A stretch of DNA of 64,000 bases, taken from the NCBI RefSeq assembly GCF_002844535.1, contig NZ_PJNH01000002.1:310001-374000 (forward strand), read 5' to 3'. The position numbers and the translations under genes are program-made. The notes below the pieces were generated by a model. The model was not told where the DNA came from and made no database searches. It saw only the letters and a program-made list of their open reading frames with translations. Position 1 is the first letter of the stretch. Each line of letters starts with the position of its first letter. Origin of the DNA: Halalkalibacillus sediminis (GTDB lineage: Bacteria; Bacillota; Bacilli; Bacillales; Alkalibacillaceae). This document shows positions 61,594 to 64,000 of the stretch, in pieces.

Positions 61594-62825
61594 TCAATTG
61601 GATAGAGAGAATGTTAAAAGAATTGAATCTAGTGGAGTCAATGGATCAACCGAATGGCTTCACACGACTGTCCTACAGTGAGGGAGAAGACCGTTCGATT
61701 GAAGTGTTTAAAAAAGAAGCGGAGTCACTAGGATTACAGGTGAGCGAAGATTCCGCTGGGAATGTAATCGCGCGCTGGGAAGGTAAACGTAAGGACGCGC
61801 CGATCGTTGCAACTGGTTCACACTTGGATACCGTCTCTCAAGGTGGAGGCTACGATGGAGTTGCAGGAATCATCAGTTCTTTAGGTGGTGTCAAACAGTT
61901 GATGGAGGAAGGTTTTGAACCGGATTGTCCGATTGAAGTATTGAATTTCCGGTCAGAAGAGTCTTCTAGGTTCGGTGTCTCAACAATTGGCAGTAAGGCG
62001 ATGAGTGGGAAGTTGGACTTGTCGATTGGAAAAGTTGAAGATGCAGAAGGGATAACGATCAAAGAAGCTGCCGAGAGCCGCGGCTACGTATGGGAATCTT
62101 TTATTGAAGCGGATAAAAAAGAGGATATAAAAAGTTTTGTCGAATTACATATAGAGCAGGGTATGAATATAGAAGAAAATGAAAAGGACTTTGGGGTCGT
62201 TCGTTCAGTGGCTTGTCCTGTAAGACTTAAAGTGACGATTGAAGGGAAGGCTTCGCACACTGGAACGACTCCAATGAATCGTAGACAAGATGCTTTAGTT
62301 GCGGTTGCTCCGCTTGTCTCCTTTGTATCTCAGAAAGCAGGAAGTATTGCAGGAGACGAGGGCGAGCAACTGGTGGCAACGGTCAGTACAATTGATCTAG
62401 TGCCAAATTCTATGAACGTCATTCCTGGAAAAGTCGAGCTTGGTGTCGATATTCGTAGTGTAGATGATTCGTTGAAACATGAAATTAAAAAGCAGATTGA
62501 AGATAAATGCAGAGAAATAGAAGATCAACATAAGGTGGCAATCTCAACAGAAGTACTCGTTGATAACGACTCTATTGACCTTGATGAAGGTGTTCAGAGT
62601 CGACTGATGGAAGCTGGTGAAGCATCCGGCCTAGAAGGGTTGATGATGAACAGCGGTGCAGGGCATGACGTCATGAATATGCAGGCTAAATGTCCATCAG
62701 GTTTGATTTTTATCCCTTGTAAAGATGGGCTGAGTCATCATCCAGGTGAGTTTGCGTCCTTAGAAGATATACAAAAAGGAATGCATGTACTAACAAATTT
62801 CTTAAGAAATGAAGCGAGTGAGTAG
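61590..62825 (+). CDS. M20 amidohydrolase of the allantoate/N-carbamoyl amino acid hydrolase group
   Basis: The 411-residue M20 enzyme has GSHLDTVSQGGGYDG, the catalytic FRSEESSRFG, the family marker LHIEQGMNIEEN, KASHTGTTPMNRRQDAL and the C-terminal NSGAGHDVMNM with the last metal histidine. The group includes N-carbamoyl-L-amino acid hydrolase, allantoate amidohydrolase and beta-ureidopropionase. ATG 61590 overlaps the upstream stop (ATGA). The partial regulator gene starts one base after its stop, so it belongs to the same operon. Confidence 0.9.
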   Translation: MINWIERMLKELNLVESMDQPNGFTRLSYSEGEDRSIEVFKKEAESLGLQVSEDSAGNVIARWEGKRKDAPIVATGSHLDTVSQGGGYDGVAGIISSLGGVKQLMEEGFEPDCPIEVLNFRSEESSRFGVSTIGSKAMSGKLDLSIGKVEDAEGITIKEAAESRGYVWESFIEADKKEDIKSFVELHIEQGMNIEENEKDFGVVRSVACPVRLKVTIEGKASHTGTTPMNRRQDALVAVAPLVSFVSQKAGSIAGDEGEQLVATVSTIDLVPNSMNVIPGKVELGVDIRSVDDSLKHEIKKQIEDKCREIEDQHKVAISTEVLVDNDSIDLDEGVQSRLMEAGEASGLEGLMMNSGAGHDVMNMQAKCPSGLIFIPCKDGLSHHPGEFASLEDIQKGMHVLTNFLRNEASE

Positions 62826-62826
62826 T

Positions 62827-64000
62827 ATGAGAATCCAAATTGGAGTGGTAGGTCCACAAGATTCGATTGCAAAAGTGATGGATGCAGGTGAGGAATTCGA
62901 AGATTTGAACTTGCAACCATTCCCATATAAAAAAACGGAAGAAACACATTCAATCATCGAATCGAACCGAGAACAAATCGATCAATGGTTTTTTACGGGA
63001 CCTGTACCATATAAGTTTGCGATAAAAAATGAATTGATTAAAGAGAGGGAAGCGGACTATGCCCACTTGCATGGATCCAGTCTGTTCGGAACTCTTCTTG
63101 AAGCGAACTTGAAAGAGAATAAAGTAGTCACAAAAATAAGCTTGGATTCGATCGGTGAGAAAGAACTGAATCAAATCAAAGATTCATATGCACTTCAAAA
63201 CATTTCGATCGTGTCGGAATTCACTAGTGACTATGTTCCATATAAACAGTTGGTGGAGTTTCATGAGCGATGTTACTTGGAGGGAAATACGGAAGTTGCT
63301 TTAACATGTATCCAATCTGCATATAAAGAGCTGAAAAAACGAGGCGTTCCAGCGTATAGAATTTCTCAATCAGATCTCTCCATCAAACGAGCATTGATGT
63401 CAATTCGTGAAAAAGCACTCGCTAAAAGTTATCGAAAAAAACAATTAGTGATTTTCGGGGTAGAGGTACTGTATCCGGAGACCTCTGAACTCTCTAGTGA
63501 AACTTTTAAAATTAGGCATCGTGAACTTGAATTGAACAGGGTGCTTCTAGAATTCGTAGAATTGATCAACGGATCGCTCGTAAATATCGGTAAAGGACTC
63601 TATCATGTCTATACGACGAGAGGAGAAATCGAATTATTCCAAAAGTATCATTCACCCTTCCAGTGGGTAAAAGATTTGCAATCTGCTAGTCAGTTAGATG
63701 TCCAAATAGGTGTTGGGTACGGCCATAATGTGTTGGAAGCGAATGAAAATGTCGGAATCGCTTTTGATTATGCGAAAAGTAATGATGAAGCATCTATTGT
63801 CATTATTAATGAAGAAAAAGAAGTGGTTGAATACCGCACGGATGATCAAAACCTGACTTACCATCTAAGAAACTCCTCTTCTAAATGGGACGGGCGTTTG
63901 AAAGACGCAAAGGTCGGTGCGCAAACTCTTTCAAAGATTGAATCACTGGCCAACCACTATCAAAAAACAGAAATTACTTCTAGTGAACTTGCTAAATGGC
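62827..64000 (+). CDS. Partial regulator-like protein with GTP cyclohydrolase III/GGDEF-like segment
   Basis: The frame is open from ATG 62827 to the window end (391 residues, no stop), so the C-terminus is missing. The N-terminal half (IQIGVVGPQDSIAKVMDAG) is an alpha/beta domain that resembles a receiver-like or substrate-binding fold but was not identified. Near residues 300-320 the segment GVGYGHNVLEANENVGIAFD resembles the motif of GTP cyclohydrolase III and related cyclase-fold domains. The visible end (SKIESLANHYQKTEITSSELA) looks like the start of a helix-turn-helix. A transcriptional regulator of the M20/dpp operon is likely; the family is not one I can name with confidence. Confidence 0.65.
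   Translation, partial: MRIQIGVVGPQDSIAKVMDAGEEFEDLNLQPFPYKKTEETHSIIESNREQIDQWFFTGPVPYKFAIKNELIKEREADYAHLHGSSLFGTLLEANLKENKVVTKISLDSIGEKELNQIKDSYALQNISIVSEFTSDYVPYKQLVEFHERCYLEGNTEVALTCIQSAYKELKKRGVPAYRISQSDLSIKRALMSIREKALAKSYRKKQLVIFGVEVLYPETSELSSETFKIRHRELELNRVLLEFVELINGSLVNIGKGLYHVYTTRGEIELFQKYHSPFQWVKDLQSASQLDVQIGVGYGHNVLEANENVGIAFDYAKSNDEASIVIINEEKEVVEYRTDDQNLTYHLRNSSSKWDGRLKDAKVGAQTLSKIESLANHYQKTEITSSELAKW

Overview
The window looks like chromosomal DNA of a low-GC, Gram-positive Bacillaceae bacterium, probably a halotolerant or halophilic one. The reasons are strong AGGAGG-type ribosome binding sites, frequent TTG and GTG starts, acid-rich proteins (the binding lipoproteins especially), sigma-A promoters, a CcpA-type cre palindrome and an intergenic repeat of a kind I associate with Bacillaceae. 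No rRNA, tRNA, prophage, transposase or CRISPR array was seen. The first and last genes run off the window.

Layout. (1) 1-10.9 kb: an alpha-glucan operon. It has the tail of a ROK repressor/kinase, an ABC sugar importer (two permeases and a lipoprotein), a large multidomain GH31 enzyme, a GH31 alpha-glucosidase and a GH13 oligo-1,6-glucosidase, and ends at a strong terminator. (2) 10.9-21 kb: a defence region. A gene of unknown family and a membrane-anchored T5orf172/GIY-YIG protein precede a complete Wadjet operon in the order jetD-jetA-jetB-jetC; a DUF1232 membrane protein follows. Nearly identical terminators bound this block on both sides. (3) 21-38 kb: mixed housekeeping and accessory genes: a 41-residue small ORF, an EamA exporter, a YknW/YknX-like pair, a degenerate EAL protein, an M14-like peptidase, an orphan AbrB-fold protein, a reverse-strand operon (iron alcohol dehydrogenase, TPP enzyme, bile-acid-type symporter, epimerase), a PAS-GGDEF-EAL-PilZ protein and a large permease.

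(4) 38.3-45.3 kb: aromatic degradation by ortho cleavage. The genes are a flavin reductase, an HpaB-type monooxygenase, an intradiol dioxygenase, a muconate cycloisomerase, a DUF3237 protein, an alpha/beta hydrolase (candidate enol-lactone hydrolase) and both subunits of a 3-oxoacid CoA-transferase. No classical muconolactone isomerase is present, and the DUF3237 protein occupies that place. (5) 45.3-48.9 kb: a tripartite tricarboxylate (TctCBA) importer with a cre site, a strong promoter and a structured leader. (6) 49-64 kb: six different M20-family amidohydrolases/peptidases around a Dpp-type ABC importer. The downstream end is the start of a large regulator-like protein with a nucleotide-cyclase-like motif, cut by the window end. 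Together these suggest import and hydrolysis of amide-linked compounds such as peptides, N-acyl amino acids or p-aminobenzoyl-glutamate.

The most interesting points are the Wadjet operon with its unusual JetC ATPase motif and its uncharacterised two-gene neighbour, the DUF3237 protein in the ortho-cleavage cluster, and the six-enzyme M20 cluster with its unusual regulator.
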